Assembly: GCA_000824845.1 (NCBI GenBank)
Contig: CCNC01000071.1
Coordinates: 1-64,000, forward strand
Source: Mesorhizobium sp. ORS 3359
Lineage (GTDB): Bacteria; Pseudomonadota; Alphaproteobacteria; Rhizobiales; Rhizobiaceae
DNA: 64,000 nucleotides
Reading direction: 5' to 3'
Each line of letters begins with the position of its first letter. Position 1 is the stretch's first letter. The position numbers and the translations under genes are program-made. The notes beneath the pieces are model-generated. The model did not search any database. It saw nothing but the letters and a program-made list of their open reading frames with translations, and was not told the DNA's origin. This document shows, in pieces, positions 17,021 through 26,046 of the stretch.

Positions 17021-18571
17021 CTAAAGCGTCGCGCCGAGATGCCAGGGCACGAACTCGTTGTCCCCGTAGCCGAATGCCTCGCTCTTGGTCTTGCGGCCGG
17101 ACGCCGTCTCGATGATCAGCTCGAAGATCTCGCGGCCCATGCCGGCAATGGTCTTTTCGCCCGAGGCGATGACGCCGCAATTGACGTCCATGTCCTCTTC
17201 CATCTGGTGGTACATGGTCGAGTTGGTCGCCACCTTGATCGACGGCGTCGGCCGGCAGCCGAAGCAAGAGCCGCGGCCGGTGGTGAAGACGATGACATTG
17301 GCGCCGCCCGCCACCTGGCCGGTGGCCGAGACCGGGTCGTAGCCGGGCGTATCCATAAACACCAGGCCGTGGCCCGAAACCTTCTCGGCATAGCCGAAGA
17401 CGCCATTCAACGGCGTCTGGCCGCCCTTGGCGACGGCGCCTAGCGACTTCTCGAGGATCGTGGTCAGGCCGCCGCGCTTGTTGCCGGGCGACGGGTTGTT
17501 GTCGATCGAAGCGCCGTGCTTGGCGGTATGCTCCTCCCACCATTTCACGAAGCCGTCGAGCTTGGCGGCGATCTCGGGCGTGGCGGCGCGATAGGCGAGC
17601 AGGTGCTCGGCGCCGTAGATCTCGGTCGTCTCCGACAGGATGCCGATGCCACCGACGCCGGCCAGGATGTCGACAGCGGCGCCCAATGCCGGGTTGGCGG
17701 TGATGCCGGACATGCCGTCCGAGCCGCCGCATTGCAGGCCGACGACGATCTCGCTGACCGGGATGGGCTCGCGCTTGAGGTGGCCGACTTCCTCAGCGAT
17801 CTCGGTGAGCACGCCCATCGCCTTCTCGACCGATTTGCGCGAGCCGCCGGCCTCCTGGATGTTGAAGTGGCGTTTTCCCGCCGCCACACCCTTCTGGCCG
17901 TAGAGGGTGAGCTGGTTGACCTCGCAGCCGAGCCCCACCATCATCACGCCGCCGAAATTCGGATGGCGGGCATAGCCCGCAAGCGTGCGGTGCAAGACCA
18001 TCATGCCGTCACCGGTGCCGCTCATGCCGCAGCCCTGGCCATGGACGATCGGCACGAAGCCGTCGATGCCGGGATATTTCGGCAGAATCGTGCGGTTGGC
18101 CTCGTCGGCAATGGCGTGGCAGACGGTGGCCGAACAATTGACGCTGGCGATGATGCCGATGAAGTTGCGCGTGCCGGCGCGCCCGTCGGCGCGGCGGTAG
18201 CCCATGAAGGTGCGCTTGCGGTCGGCTTCGGTGGCATGCTCGGCCTCGCTCGGCGGCACCACCGGCAGGCGGCCGCTCTCGAAGACCAGATTGTGCGAGT
18301 GGACATGCTCGCCCGGCGCGATGTCCTGGGTGGCGCGACCGATCGCTTGCGCGTATTTCACCACCGCTTCGCCGGCGGCGATCGGCCTGATCGCCACCTT
18401 GTGGCCAGGCTCGATCACCGCGATCGCGGTGGCGCCGCCCGGCAGCGCCGTGCCGATCTCGATGCGGCCATTGGCGACCGCGACATTGTCGGCGGGGGAA
18501 AGAAGAATGGTGTTTGCGGAGTTCACGAGCGGCTGCCCTGGGTCATCCTGGGAATGCGGGCGGATTGACAT
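17021..18571 (-). CDS. UxaA-family altronate/galactarate-type dehydratase
   Basis: 516-aa sugar-acid dehydratase. An N-terminal SAF domain (about residues 15-100) precedes the large UxaA/GarD catalytic domain. Its conserved segments include GRAGTRNFIGIIASVNCSAT, HGQGCGMSGTGDGM, GLQCGGSDGMSGITANPALG and GRGSCFGCRPTPSIKV. Family enzymes remove water from altronate or galactarate. With the adjacent dehydrogenase and importer it probably forms a hexuronate/aldonate pathway; the exact substrate cannot be read from sequence. The start is uncertain: no good ribosome site precedes 18571, and an in-frame GTG near 18526 is possible. Confidence 0.85.
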   Translation of the reverse strand: MSIRPHSQDDPGQPLVNSANTILLSPADNVAVANGRIEIGTALPGGATAIAVIEPGHKVAIRPIAAGEAVVKYAQAIGRATQDIAPGEHVHSHNLVFESGRLPVVPPSEAEHATEADRKRTFMGYRRADGRAGTRNFIGIIASVNCSATVCHAIADEANRTILPKYPGIDGFVPIVHGQGCGMSGTGDGMMVLHRTLAGYARHPNFGGVMMVGLGCEVNQLTLYGQKGVAAGKRHFNIQEAGGSRKSVEKAMGVLTEIAEEVGHLKREPIPVSEIVVGLQCGGSDGMSGITANPALGAAVDILAGVGGIGILSETTEIYGAEHLLAYRAATPEIAAKLDGFVKWWEEHTAKHGASIDNNPSPGNKRGGLTTILEKSLGAVAKGGQTPLNGVFGYAEKVSGHGLVFMDTPGYDPVSATGQVAGGANVIVFTTGRGSCFGCRPTPSIKVATNSTMYHQMEEDMDVNCGVIASGEKTIAGMGREIFELIIETASGRKTKSEAFGYGDNEFVPWHLGATL

Positions 18572-18601
18572 GCGCCCGTTTGGGGGTAATGTCTTTTATC
18601 G

Positions 18602-18634
18602 TGAAAAAACATTTTTGCGTCAATTGTTTTTTCA
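18602..18634. promoter_or_regulatory. perfect inverted repeat in the divergent dehydratase/regulator promoter
   Basis: TGAAAAAACA (18602-18611) is repeated as TGTTTTTTCA (18625-18634). It lies 31 bp upstream of the dehydratase start and 150 bp upstream of the regulator, a natural place for an autoregulated operator. Confidence 0.55.
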
Positions 18635-18783
18635 TCAGCGGCGGCTGTCGCCCCTTGTTCGATGCGCGACCGCCCGTTTGGCAAGCCGGCGAAAAACGAT
18701 TCCGCTTTTCGGGGCCGTGCGTTAGGAGACACCGATCATATCGCGCTTCCGGCCGTCCGCCGCAAGCGTTGGGGGATACAGGC

Positions 18784-19719
18784 ATGTCGAAGAGCAACAA
18801 CGTCTACAAGGACGCGTTCAACCGCTGCCTGCGGCTGCTCGACGAGACCCAAAGCCTGCCGTCGGAGCCGGAACTCGGCACGCTGCTCGGTGTGAGCCGG
18901 ACCACCGTGCGCAGCATCCTTTCGCGCATGGAAGAGACCGGGCTGATCGCCTGGAACAAGCGTAACAAGACAGTGCTCAGGACGCCGCGGCCGGAGGATT
19001 TCTTCCCCGAAGAAGAGACGGACTCGCTGGCCGAGATCATCGAGCGCTCCTTCATGCGCAGGCTGCTTGCCGGCGGCGCCGAGGCCGGCATGCAGATCAA
19101 CGAGCTGGAACTGGCGCGCGAGATCGGGGTGGGCACCACCAGCGTGCGCGAATTCCTGATCCGCTTCTCACGCTTCGGGCTCATCGAGAAGCGGCGCAAC
19201 AGCCACTGGGTGCTGAAGGGTTTCACGCGCGCCTTCGCGCTGGAGCTGACCGAGATCCGCGAGATGTTCGAGCTGCGTTCGGCGGCGGCCTTCGCCGAGC
19301 TGCCGGTGGACAGCGCCGTGTGGGCCGATCTCGACCGGCTGGAGGTCGAACATCGCCAGCTTGCCAGCGACATAGCCACGCGCTTCAACGAATTCTCGGA
19401 ACTCGACGAGCGTCTCCACCGGCTGATCCACCGCGCCTCGCACAACCGCTTCATCGTCGACTTCTATGACGTGATCGCGATGATCTTCCACTACCACTAT
19501 CAGTGGAACAAGGCCGAGGAGCGCCAGCGCAACGAAGTCGCGATCCAGGAGCATCTTGCCTATATCGCGGCGCTGAAGTCGCGTGATCCCGCCAAGGTGG
19601 ACATCGCCTGTCGCAAGCACCTGAAGTCGGCGCGCCAGACGCTGCTGAGCTCGATTCCCGAGGGACGGCAGGCGCAGCCCGCCGACGGCACGTTGACAGG
19701 CACATTTGCCCGGGCATGA
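18784..19719 (+). CDS. GntR/FCD regulator with two winged-helix domains
   Basis: 311-aa regulator. The first GntR winged helix (about residues 8-65) has LPSEPELGTLLGVSRTTVRS. A second helix-turn-helix (about 85-150) has QINELELAREIGVGTTSVRE. A FadR/FCD ligand domain follows with the metal-site pattern DERLHRLIHRASHN, IQEHL and CRKHL. Two DNA-binding domains in one FCD protein are unusual. The start at 18784 has GGGGGAT upstream; the longer reading frame starts inside the divergent dehydratase gene. Divergent placement indicates control of the sugar-acid genes. Confidence 0.85.
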   Translation: MSKSNNVYKDAFNRCLRLLDETQSLPSEPELGTLLGVSRTTVRSILSRMEETGLIAWNKRNKTVLRTPRPEDFFPEEETDSLAEIIERSFMRRLLAGGAEAGMQINELELAREIGVGTTSVREFLIRFSRFGLIEKRRNSHWVLKGFTRAFALELTEIREMFELRSAAAFAELPVDSAVWADLDRLEVEHRQLASDIATRFNEFSELDERLHRLIHRASHNRFIVDFYDVIAMIFHYHYQWNKAEERQRNEVAIQEHLAYIAALKSRDPAKVDIACRKHLKSARQTLLSSIPEGRQAQPADGTLTGTFARA

Positions 19720-19816
19720 ACGGGTATCGCGCCGCGTTGCCGCAGCGCGGTTTTGCCGATTTTCCCGCCTTATCGTCCGTGTTACGGTCGATCGAATTTC
19801 CGGGAGAGGCTTTCCG

Positions 19817-20191
19817 TTGCATATCCGGCTGAAACGATGGAGCATGCGGGCCGCGTTCGTCGCGGCGCTGCTCCTGTTGCTTCAGTCGTCGCTCGGCGCT
19901 TTCGCCTTTGGCGCGCCGTCGCAGCTCGATGCCTTCGGCAACGTCATCTGCACGCATCAAGGGGCCGTAAAACTCCCCGTCGGCGATTCGCACCAGCAGC
20001 ATATGCCGGCCTGCTGCTCGTTCGGCTGCGGCATGGTTTCGCCAGCGCATCTGCCGTCGCCGGACGCGGGCGCGCTGGCCGGAACCCGGCTTTTCGAGGC
20101 GGTTACCTTCCAGCTTCCGGCCTTCCGGCACCAGGATTTTGCTCGCGACCGCTCGCCGGCCAATCCGCGCGCGCCGCCGGCAATGGTCTGA
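19817..20191 (+). CDS. DUF2946-like exported small protein
   Basis: 124-aa protein with an N-terminal hydrophobic signal segment (about residues 9-32) and a cysteine/histidine-rich middle, HQQHMPACCSFGCGM, that suits metal binding. The pattern resembles DUF2946 proteins found in copper clusters. The TTG start at 19817 is favoured because GGGAGAGG lies about 8 nt upstream; ATG 19844 is the alternative. It heads a set of four periplasmic copper-related genes on the same strand. Confidence 0.65.
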   Translation: MHIRLKRWSMRAAFVAALLLLLQSSLGAFAFGAPSQLDAFGNVICTHQGAVKLPVGDSHQQHMPACCSFGCGMVSPAHLPSPDAGALAGTRLFEAVTFQLPAFRHQDFARDRSPANPRAPPAMV

Positions 20192-20279
20192 TCCGCGGAA
20201 CATTCCGCGGACCCATTCATCAAAGATCAGACTGTTCGCGGCCGCAAAGCGGCGCGATCCTCATATTCATGGAGCAACC

Positions 20280-20834
20280 ATGTCCAATCTTCTACCCCAG
20301 GCGCAAGCCTTCGCTCTTCGCGGCGCGCAGCAGCTCGACTTCCAGCGGCATCTCGCCTTCGCCGGGCTTTTCGTTGTTCTTCTTCTGGCTTGCGTTCCCG
20401 GCGCCCTCGCGCATGAGTTCAAGGTCGGCGACCTAGAGATCCAGCATCCCTGGTCGCGGGCGACGCCGCCCGGCGCCAAGGTGGCCGGCGGCTATTTCAC
20501 CGTGGTCAACAAGGGCAGCGCGCCCGACCGGCTGCTGTCGATTTCTTCCGACATCTCCGACAAGGCCGAGCTGCATGAGATGGGCGTCAAGGACGGCGTC
20601 ATGACCATGCGGCCGGTCGAGGGCGGGCTGGAGATCCCGGCCGGCGGCAAGGTCGCGCTGAAGCCCGGCGCCTACCATCTGATGTTCACCGGCCTGAAGC
20701 GGCAGCCGAAGCAAGGCGAGAAATTCCCGGCGACCCTGACCTTCGAGAAGGCCGGCAGCGTCAAGGTCGAGTTTGCCGTCGAAGGCATGGGCGAGACCGG
20801 CAGTGGCGACATGGACATGGACCACGCCGAATAA
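20280..20834 (+). CDS. periplasmic copper chaperone PCuAC
   Basis: 184-aa PCuAC (DUF461) protein. A long signal region (about residues 22-45) ends in a signal-peptidase-like ALA-H site. The domain then shows IQHPWSRATPPGAKVAGGYF, AELHEMGVKDGVMTM and YHLMF; the His/Met residues are the Cu(I) ligands of the family. PCuAC delivers copper to the CuA/CuB sites of cytochrome oxidase. A Met/Asp/His tail (DMDMDHAE) may add metal affinity. The start is fixed by GGAGCAACC upstream. Confidence 0.9.
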   Translation: MSNLLPQAQAFALRGAQQLDFQRHLAFAGLFVVLLLACVPGALAHEFKVGDLEIQHPWSRATPPGAKVAGGYFTVVNKGSAPDRLLSISSDISDKAELHEMGVKDGVMTMRPVEGGLEIPAGGKVALKPGAYHLMFTGLKRQPKQGEKFPATLTFEKAGSVKVEFAVEGMGETGSGDMDMDHAE

Positions 20835-20864
20835 TCCGCCAATTCGAAATCAGAGGGACAATTC

Positions 20865-21383
20865 ATGAAGAAATATCTTCTGGCGGCGGGCGCGCTTTGC
20901 GTGCTCGGGACCAATGTCGCGCTCGCCCATATCACGCTCGAAACGCAGGAAGCGTCTGTTGGCTCCAGCTACAAGGCGGTCTTGCGCGTGCCGCATGGCT
21001 GCGAGGGCAAGGCGACGACGGCCGTGCGCGTGCAGATCCCCGAAGGCGTCATCGCCGTGAAGCCGATGCCCAAGCCCGGCTGGATGCTGCAGATCAAGAA
21101 GGGCAAATACGAGAAATCCTACCAGCTCTATGGCGAGACGCTGACCACCGGGGTCAAGGAAGTGGACTGGAGCGGCGGCAATCTGCCGGACGAATTCTAT
21201 GACGAGTTCGTCTTCCGCGCCTCGCTGGCGGCCGACCTGCCGGCCGGCCAGATGCTCTATTTCCCGGTGGTGCAGGAATGCGGCGACGCCGCCGACCGCT
21301 GGATCGAGATCCCCGCGGCGGGCCAGGACGAGGACGCCTTGGAAAGTCCGGCGCCCGGCATCAAATTGCTGCCGAAGAAATGA
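20865..21383 (+). CDS. YcnI-type copper-binding protein (DUF1775)
   Basis: 172-aa exported protein. The signal peptide (residues 1-21) exposes a mature N-terminus HITLETQEASVGSSYKA; YcnI-like domains bind copper through this N-terminal His and an internal Trp. The rest matches DUF1775 (LRVPHGCEGKATTAVRVQIP, EFVFRASLAADLP). It is 30 bp downstream of the PCuAC gene, the common YcnI-PCuAC-CopCD arrangement. Unlike Bacillus YcnI there is no C-terminal membrane anchor. Confidence 0.9.
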   Translation: MKKYLLAAGALCVLGTNVALAHITLETQEASVGSSYKAVLRVPHGCEGKATTAVRVQIPEGVIAVKPMPKPGWMLQIKKGKYEKSYQLYGETLTTGVKEVDWSGGNLPDEFYDEFVFRASLAADLPAGQMLYFPVVQECGDAADRWIEIPAAGQDEDALESPAPGIKLLPKK

Positions 21384-21436
21384 TCTTTTGTTGGCGCGCT
21401 CCATCCGGGCGCGCCACCATCTCCTGTCACGAAGGC

Positions 21437-23065
21437 ATGAACGCAGCACAATCCTCCACGACGATCCGCATGCGTACCGGCCTGCTTGCCTGGCTGGTCG
21501 CGGCGCTCATGGCGATAGGGGTGTTGGCAATGCCAGGCCGCGCCTTCGCGCATGCGGCTCTGGTGGCGACCGACCCGGCCGACGGCGCGGTGCTGGCGCA
21601 AAGCCCGGCGCGGTTCTCGCTGACCTTCAGCGAACCCGTCTCGCCGCTGGTGCTCACGCTTGTCCGGCCCGATGGCTCGCAGCTTGCTTTGACATCCTTC
21701 CGTCTCAACGACCAGACGGTCGAGATCGACAATCCCGAAACGCTCAAATCCGGCACGCATGTGTTGAGTTGGCGGGTGGTGTCGGCCGACGGCCATCCGG
21801 TCGGCGGTTCGGCACTGTTTTCTATCGGCGCGCCAAGTGCCGCGCCGGTGGCGGGCGAAGCCGTGGACTGGACGCTGCGAGCGGCGATCTGGGCCGCCAG
21901 GCTGTTTCTCTATGCCGGCCTCTTCCTCGGCGTCGGCGGCGCGTTCGCGCTCGCCTTGCTGACCGGGGACGTGCGCCGCGGCCGGCGCTTTGTCGCGGCG
22001 GCGCTGCTTTTGGGGCTCGTCGCAGCGCCGGTGTCCCTCGGCCTGCAGGGGCTCGATGGACTTGGCGCGCCGCTCGCGCGCTTTGCTACGCCGGCCGTGT
22101 GGAAGGCAGCGCTGGAGACCAGCTTCGTATGGACCGTGGTGGTCGGCCTGATCGCGCTTGGTCTCGCGCTGCTTTCGCTTGCCGGGCCGCCAGGTCTTCG
22201 CAAGCTGTCGGCGAGCGCGGCATTGCTTTGTGTCGGCGGCGCTCTCGCCGCGAGCGGCCACGCCAGCGCCGCCGAGCCGCAATGGCTGACGCGCCCGCTG
22301 GTTTTCCTGCATGGCGCGGCAATCGCCTTCTGGGTCGGCGCGCTGGCACCGCTAGGCTTGGCATTGCGGCGGGAGCCGGCGGAAGCAAAAGTCTTCCTGC
22401 GCCGCTTCTCCCGCGCGATCCCGCCGGTCGTCATCCTGCTTGCCGCAAGCGGCATCGTACTTGCGACCATCCAGGTGCAGGTGCCGGCCGCGCTGATCAA
22501 CACCGCCTATGGCCGCCTGCTGCTGTTGAAGCTAGCGCTGCTGCTTTTTCTGTTCACGCTAGCCGCGGTTAATCGCTGGACGCTGACGGCGCCCGCCGAG
22601 GCCGGTGACACCGAAGTGCAACGACGTCTTGTGCGCTCGATCGGCATCGAGGTGGTGATCGTGCTCGCGATCTTCGGCGTCGCCGCCGGCTGGCGCTTCA
22701 CCCCGCCGCCACGCGCGCTGGCGATCGCCGCGGCACAGCCGGTGTCGATCCACATCCACACGCTGGAAGCGATGGCCGATCTCAGCATCACGCCTGGACA
22801 TGCCGGCGCAGTCGTTGCATCGATGGTGATCATGACCGGCGATTTCGGACCGCTCGACGCCAAGCAGGTGACGCTGGTGCTGTCGAAGCCTGATTCCGGC
22901 ATCGAGCCGATCAAGCGGCCGGCGAGGAAACCCGGCGACGGCACCTGGCGCGTCGACAATCTCGTCATTCCGCTGCCCGGCCGATGGAACGCCCGGCTCG
23001 ATATCCTCGTTTCGGATTTCGAGGCGGTAAAAATCGAGGCGCCGATCGACATTCGATCCGATTGA
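21437..23065 (+). CDS. CopC-CopD fusion, copper import/resistance membrane protein
   Basis: 542-aa fusion. The signal peptide (about 1-39) is followed by a CopC beta-sandwich starting HAALVATDPADGAVL, whose first His is the copper ligand, and ending near DGHPVGGSALFSI. A CopD domain of about eight membrane helices (about 140-430) follows. A periplasmic C-terminal segment of about 110 residues resembles the YtkA-like tail. The start at 21437 is set by GAAGGC and the signal peptide. It completes the copper set and probably moves copper across the inner membrane. Confidence 0.9.
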   Translation: MNAAQSSTTIRMRTGLLAWLVAALMAIGVLAMPGRAFAHAALVATDPADGAVLAQSPARFSLTFSEPVSPLVLTLVRPDGSQLALTSFRLNDQTVEIDNPETLKSGTHVLSWRVVSADGHPVGGSALFSIGAPSAAPVAGEAVDWTLRAAIWAARLFLYAGLFLGVGGAFALALLTGDVRRGRRFVAAALLLGLVAAPVSLGLQGLDGLGAPLARFATPAVWKAALETSFVWTVVVGLIALGLALLSLAGPPGLRKLSASAALLCVGGALAASGHASAAEPQWLTRPLVFLHGAAIAFWVGALAPLGLALRREPAEAKVFLRRFSRAIPPVVILLAASGIVLATIQVQVPAALINTAYGRLLLLKLALLLFLFTLAAVNRWTLTAPAEAGDTEVQRRLVRSIGIEVVIVLAIFGVAAGWRFTPPPRALAIAAAQPVSIHIHTLEAMADLSITPGHAGAVVASMVIMTGDFGPLDAKQVTLVLSKPDSGIEPIKRPARKPGDGTWRVDNLVIPLPGRWNARLDILVSDFEAVKIEAPIDIRSD

Positions 23066-23193
23066 GATCCAGTCCATACAGAATACGGCGAGGCGGTTGA
23101 CGGCGCCGCCAAGGCCCGTCATTCATCTTGCGAAACAGTGGGCATCGCCCCCGAACGCGGCCACAACAAGCATTCGAAAGCAGGGAAGAAACG

Positions 23194-24621
23194 ATGGAAA
23201 AAGCCGAAATCGGCCTGATCGGCCTTGGCACGATGGGGTCCAACCTGGCGCTCAACATCGCCGAGCACGGGCACCGCATCGCCGTTTTCAACCGCACGCC
23301 GTCGCGCACCGACGCCTTTGTCGAGAGCGCCGGTCCGCTGAAGGACATGGTCGTTCCCTGCTACAGCCTGGAGGAACTCGCCGCGGCGATCCGGCCCCCG
23401 CGACCGATCATCATAATGGTGCTGGCGGGCAAGCCGGTCGATGAGCAGATCGCGGCACTGCGCGGCGTGCTCTCCGACAACGACATCGTCATCGATGCCG
23501 GCAACGCCAATTTCCGCGACACGATGCGCCGCTTCTCGGAGCTGTCCGGCTCGGGCCTGACCTTCATCGGCATGGGCGTGTCCGGTGGCGAGGAAGGCGC
23601 GCGCCACGGGCCCTCGATCATGGTCGGCGGCACCGAAGATTCCTGGAAGCGCGTCGAGAAGGTGCTGACGGCGATCTCGGCAAAATTCAAGGACGAGCCT
23701 TGCGCGGCCTGGCTCGGCCATGACGGCGCCGGCCATTTCGTAAAAACCATCCACAACGGCATCGAGTATGCCGACATGCAGATGATCGCCGAGATCTACG
23801 GCATATTACGCGACGGGCTCGGCATGGCGCCCAAGGAGATCGGCAAGGTCTTCGAGGAATGGAACAAGGGCCGCCTCAACTCCTACCTGATCGAGATCAC
23901 CGCCAAGGTGCTGGCCGCCGACGATCCCAAGACCGGCAAGCCGATGGTCGACATCATCCTCGACCGCGCCGGACAGAAGGGTACCGGCAAATGGTCGGTG
24001 ATCGAAGCGCAGCAGCTGGGCATTCCGGCCACCGCCATCGAGGCCGCGGTCGCGGCGCGGGTGCTTTCCTCGATCAAGGAAGAGCGGCAGGCGGCGGAAA
24101 GGGCCTATGGCAATATCGGCGTCGAGAAGATCTCCGGTGACAAGACCGCGCTGCTCAAGGATCTGGAGTTGGCGCTGTTCGCCGGCAAGATCGCTGCTTA
24201 CGCGCAAGGCTTCGCGGTGATGAGCGGCGCATCCAAGGAGTTCAACTGGAACCTGCCGATGCCGACCATTGCCAAGATCTGGCGCGCCGGCTGCATCATC
24301 CGCTCGCAGATGCTGGACACGATGGCCGAGGCCTTCGGCTCCGGCGGCGCGTCCACCAATCTTCTGATGGCGCCGGCCTTCATCGCCATGATGAAGGAGG
24401 CGCATCCGTCGCTTCGGCGTATCGTGGCAAGAGCGTCCGAGGCCGGCTCGCCGGTGCCGGCGCTGTCCTCGGCGCTGGCCTATTTCGACAGCTACCGCCA
24501 GGGACGCGGCACGTCGAACCTCATCCAGGCACAGCGCGACTTCTTCGGCGCGCATGGTTTCGAGCGCATCGGCGAGCAGGGCGCCTTCCATGGCCCGTGG
24601 GGGAGTGGCGCAGGACACTAG
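23194..24621 (+). CDS. gnd: 6-phosphogluconate dehydrogenase, decarboxylating
   Basis: 475-aa NADP-linked enzyme converting 6-phosphogluconate to ribulose 5-phosphate in the pentose phosphate pathway. The Rossmann motif GLIGLGTMGSNLALN is at residues 8-22. The active-site segment MGVSGGEEGARHGPSIM follows, and the catalytic lysine/His segment GHFVKTIHNGIEYADMQ lies near residue 180. Length is normal. The start at 23194 has CAGGGAAG upstream. Its stop codon shares the palindromic CTAG with the convergent LacI gene (4-bp overlap). Confidence 0.95.
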   Translation: MEKAEIGLIGLGTMGSNLALNIAEHGHRIAVFNRTPSRTDAFVESAGPLKDMVVPCYSLEELAAAIRPPRPIIIMVLAGKPVDEQIAALRGVLSDNDIVIDAGNANFRDTMRRFSELSGSGLTFIGMGVSGGEEGARHGPSIMVGGTEDSWKRVEKVLTAISAKFKDEPCAAWLGHDGAGHFVKTIHNGIEYADMQMIAEIYGILRDGLGMAPKEIGKVFEEWNKGRLNSYLIEITAKVLAADDPKTGKPMVDIILDRAGQKGTGKWSVIEAQQLGIPATAIEAAVAARVLSSIKEERQAAERAYGNIGVEKISGDKTALLKDLELALFAGKIAAYAQGFAVMSGASKEFNWNLPMPTIAKIWRAGCIIRSQMLDTMAEAFGSGGASTNLLMAPAFIAMMKEAHPSLRRIVARASEAGSPVPALSSALAYFDSYRQGRGTSNLIQAQRDFFGAHGFERIGEQGAFHGPWGSGAGH

Positions 24622-25664
24622 CCCCGATAGGGCAGGACCTCACTCGGCTTGCTCAGCGATTGCAGCGAGCCGGGTTCCTTGCCTGCAATCCAGCCAAGCA
24701 CGGCACGGGCGAGCTCGTAGCCGGCCAGCCGGAAATCCTCGTTGACGACAAGCAGCTCGCGCCGAAACAGGTGCAGCACCTCCGATGACTGTTTCGACAC
24801 CACGTCAACATCGCGGCCGAGCTTCAAGCCGGCATCCTCGATGCCAGCGACGACGGCGAGCGTTGCCGCGGCGGCGCTGCTGATGATGCCGTCAGGACGG
24901 TCGTCTCGACGCATGAGCTGGGCGGTGCGCATCCTGATCTGCTCGATCGTATGGTCGATGGAGACGGTATTGAACGGCACCTCCGAGGCGCCGACCTCGC
25001 TCAGCGCATCGGCAAAGCCGTTCACCGTGTAGCGGAAATAGGTGAGGCCAACCGGGGGCGTCACGAGCGCCAGCCGGTTGCGGCCTTTGGCGGCGAGCGC
25101 GCGGACGGCTTCGCCGGCAAAGGCGTAATTGTCGAAGTCGTGATAGGGATGCACCAGCCCCATGTCGGTGCGGCCATGCGTGGCGAAGGGAACGCCGTGC
25201 TCCAGCATATAGCGGGCCCGCGGGTCGTTGGGCTGGGTGCGCGAGATGATCACGCCATCGGCCGAGCCCGTCTCGACCAGATAGCGCACCGGGTCCAGCG
25301 GATCCTGCGAGCGCGAATAGGGCGTGACGATCAGGTGATAGGGCGTGTCGGCAATCACCTCGGTGACGCCGTAGATGATGTCCGAGACGAAGCTCATCAG
25401 CTCGTGCTCGGTATTGAGCACAAGCGAGATGACGTTGGTCTTGCCGGTCCGCAAGCGCACGCCGGCGCGGTTCGGGCGATAGCCGATCTGCTTGGCCACA
25501 AGCTGGACGCGGCGCCTGGTCTCGGCGCCGATCTCGGGTGCGTCCTTGAGTGCGCGCGACACCGTCGTGACCCCAAGCCCGGTCATAAAGGCGAGCGTCT
25601 TCAGTGTCGGCCGCTCCTTGCCCGACGCGTCGTCGTTGCCCTTCTTCGTTACTCGTCTATCCAT
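24618..25664 (-). CDS. LacI-family transcriptional regulator
   Basis: 348-aa regulator. The helix-turn-helix at about residues 20-45 reads LKTLAFMTGLGVTTVSRALK, with the LacI hinge following; the periplasmic-binding-like effector domain occupies residues 75-345. It is divergent from a sugar ABC operon, and two identical inverted operators (25763-25776 and 26014-26027) lie in the shared 382-nt promoter region. It is therefore probably the local repressor and autoregulated. The effector is presumably the transported sugar. Confidence 0.9.
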   Translation of the reverse strand: MDRRVTKKGNDDASGKERPTLKTLAFMTGLGVTTVSRALKDAPEIGAETRRRVQLVAKQIGYRPNRAGVRLRTGKTNVISLVLNTEHELMSFVSDIIYGVTEVIADTPYHLIVTPYSRSQDPLDPVRYLVETGSADGVIISRTQPNDPRARYMLEHGVPFATHGRTDMGLVHPYHDFDNYAFAGEAVRALAAKGRNRLALVTPPVGLTYFRYTVNGFADALSEVGASEVPFNTVSIDHTIEQIRMRTAQLMRRDDRPDGIISSAAAATLAVVAGIEDAGLKLGRDVDVVSKQSSEVLHLFRRELLVVNEDFRLAGYELARAVLGWIAGKEPGSLQSLSKPSEVLPYRG

Positions 25665-25762
25665 TCGTCCCGCCCGCCAGGCGCATAGCAGCCGCAGGGC
25701 CGACCGGCAATCGTGCGGCGTTGACGATTGCGCGACTTCTGCCCGCGGCGAGCATCAGTATA

Positions 25763-25776
25763 CTGAAACGTTACAG
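25763..25776. promoter_or_regulatory. LacI-type operator 1 (regulator-proximal)
   Basis: CTGAAACGTTACAG is the exact reverse complement of the site at 26014-26027 and has the central CG of LacI-family operators. It lies about 100 bp upstream of the regulator start. Confidence 0.75.
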
Positions 25777-26010
25777 ATTGCCAATCTTCGTGATTGGCCG
25801 GCGAGTCGTGACCTTGCTGTCCGCGTGCGGAGATGGCCCCAAAGTCCCTGGAATCAAAAAGAAATATCGATCTGGGCCGATTTCGGCCGCGATTAGTGAC
25901 TTTGGCGCCAGCTTTGGCGCTTTGAGAGAAGGATTTTGTTCGTGCCTCGAAAAAATCTTAGGCCGCTTTGAAACAGGGGGTTGCCTATGCCGGCCATTTG
26001 CCGTATCGAA

Positions 26011-26030
26011 AATCTGTAACGTTTCAGATT
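26011..26030. promoter_or_regulatory. LacI-type operator 2 (ABC operon-proximal)
   Basis: AATCTGTAACGTTTCAGATT is a 20-bp palindrome with one mismatched pair. It ends just before the GGGAGGAA ribosome site of the binding-protein gene, so a bound repressor would block transcription. The 250-bp spacing to operator 1 would permit looping. The rest of the 25665-26046 gap has no gene. Confidence 0.8.
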
Positions 26031-26046
26031 CTGGGAGGAAGCCGAA

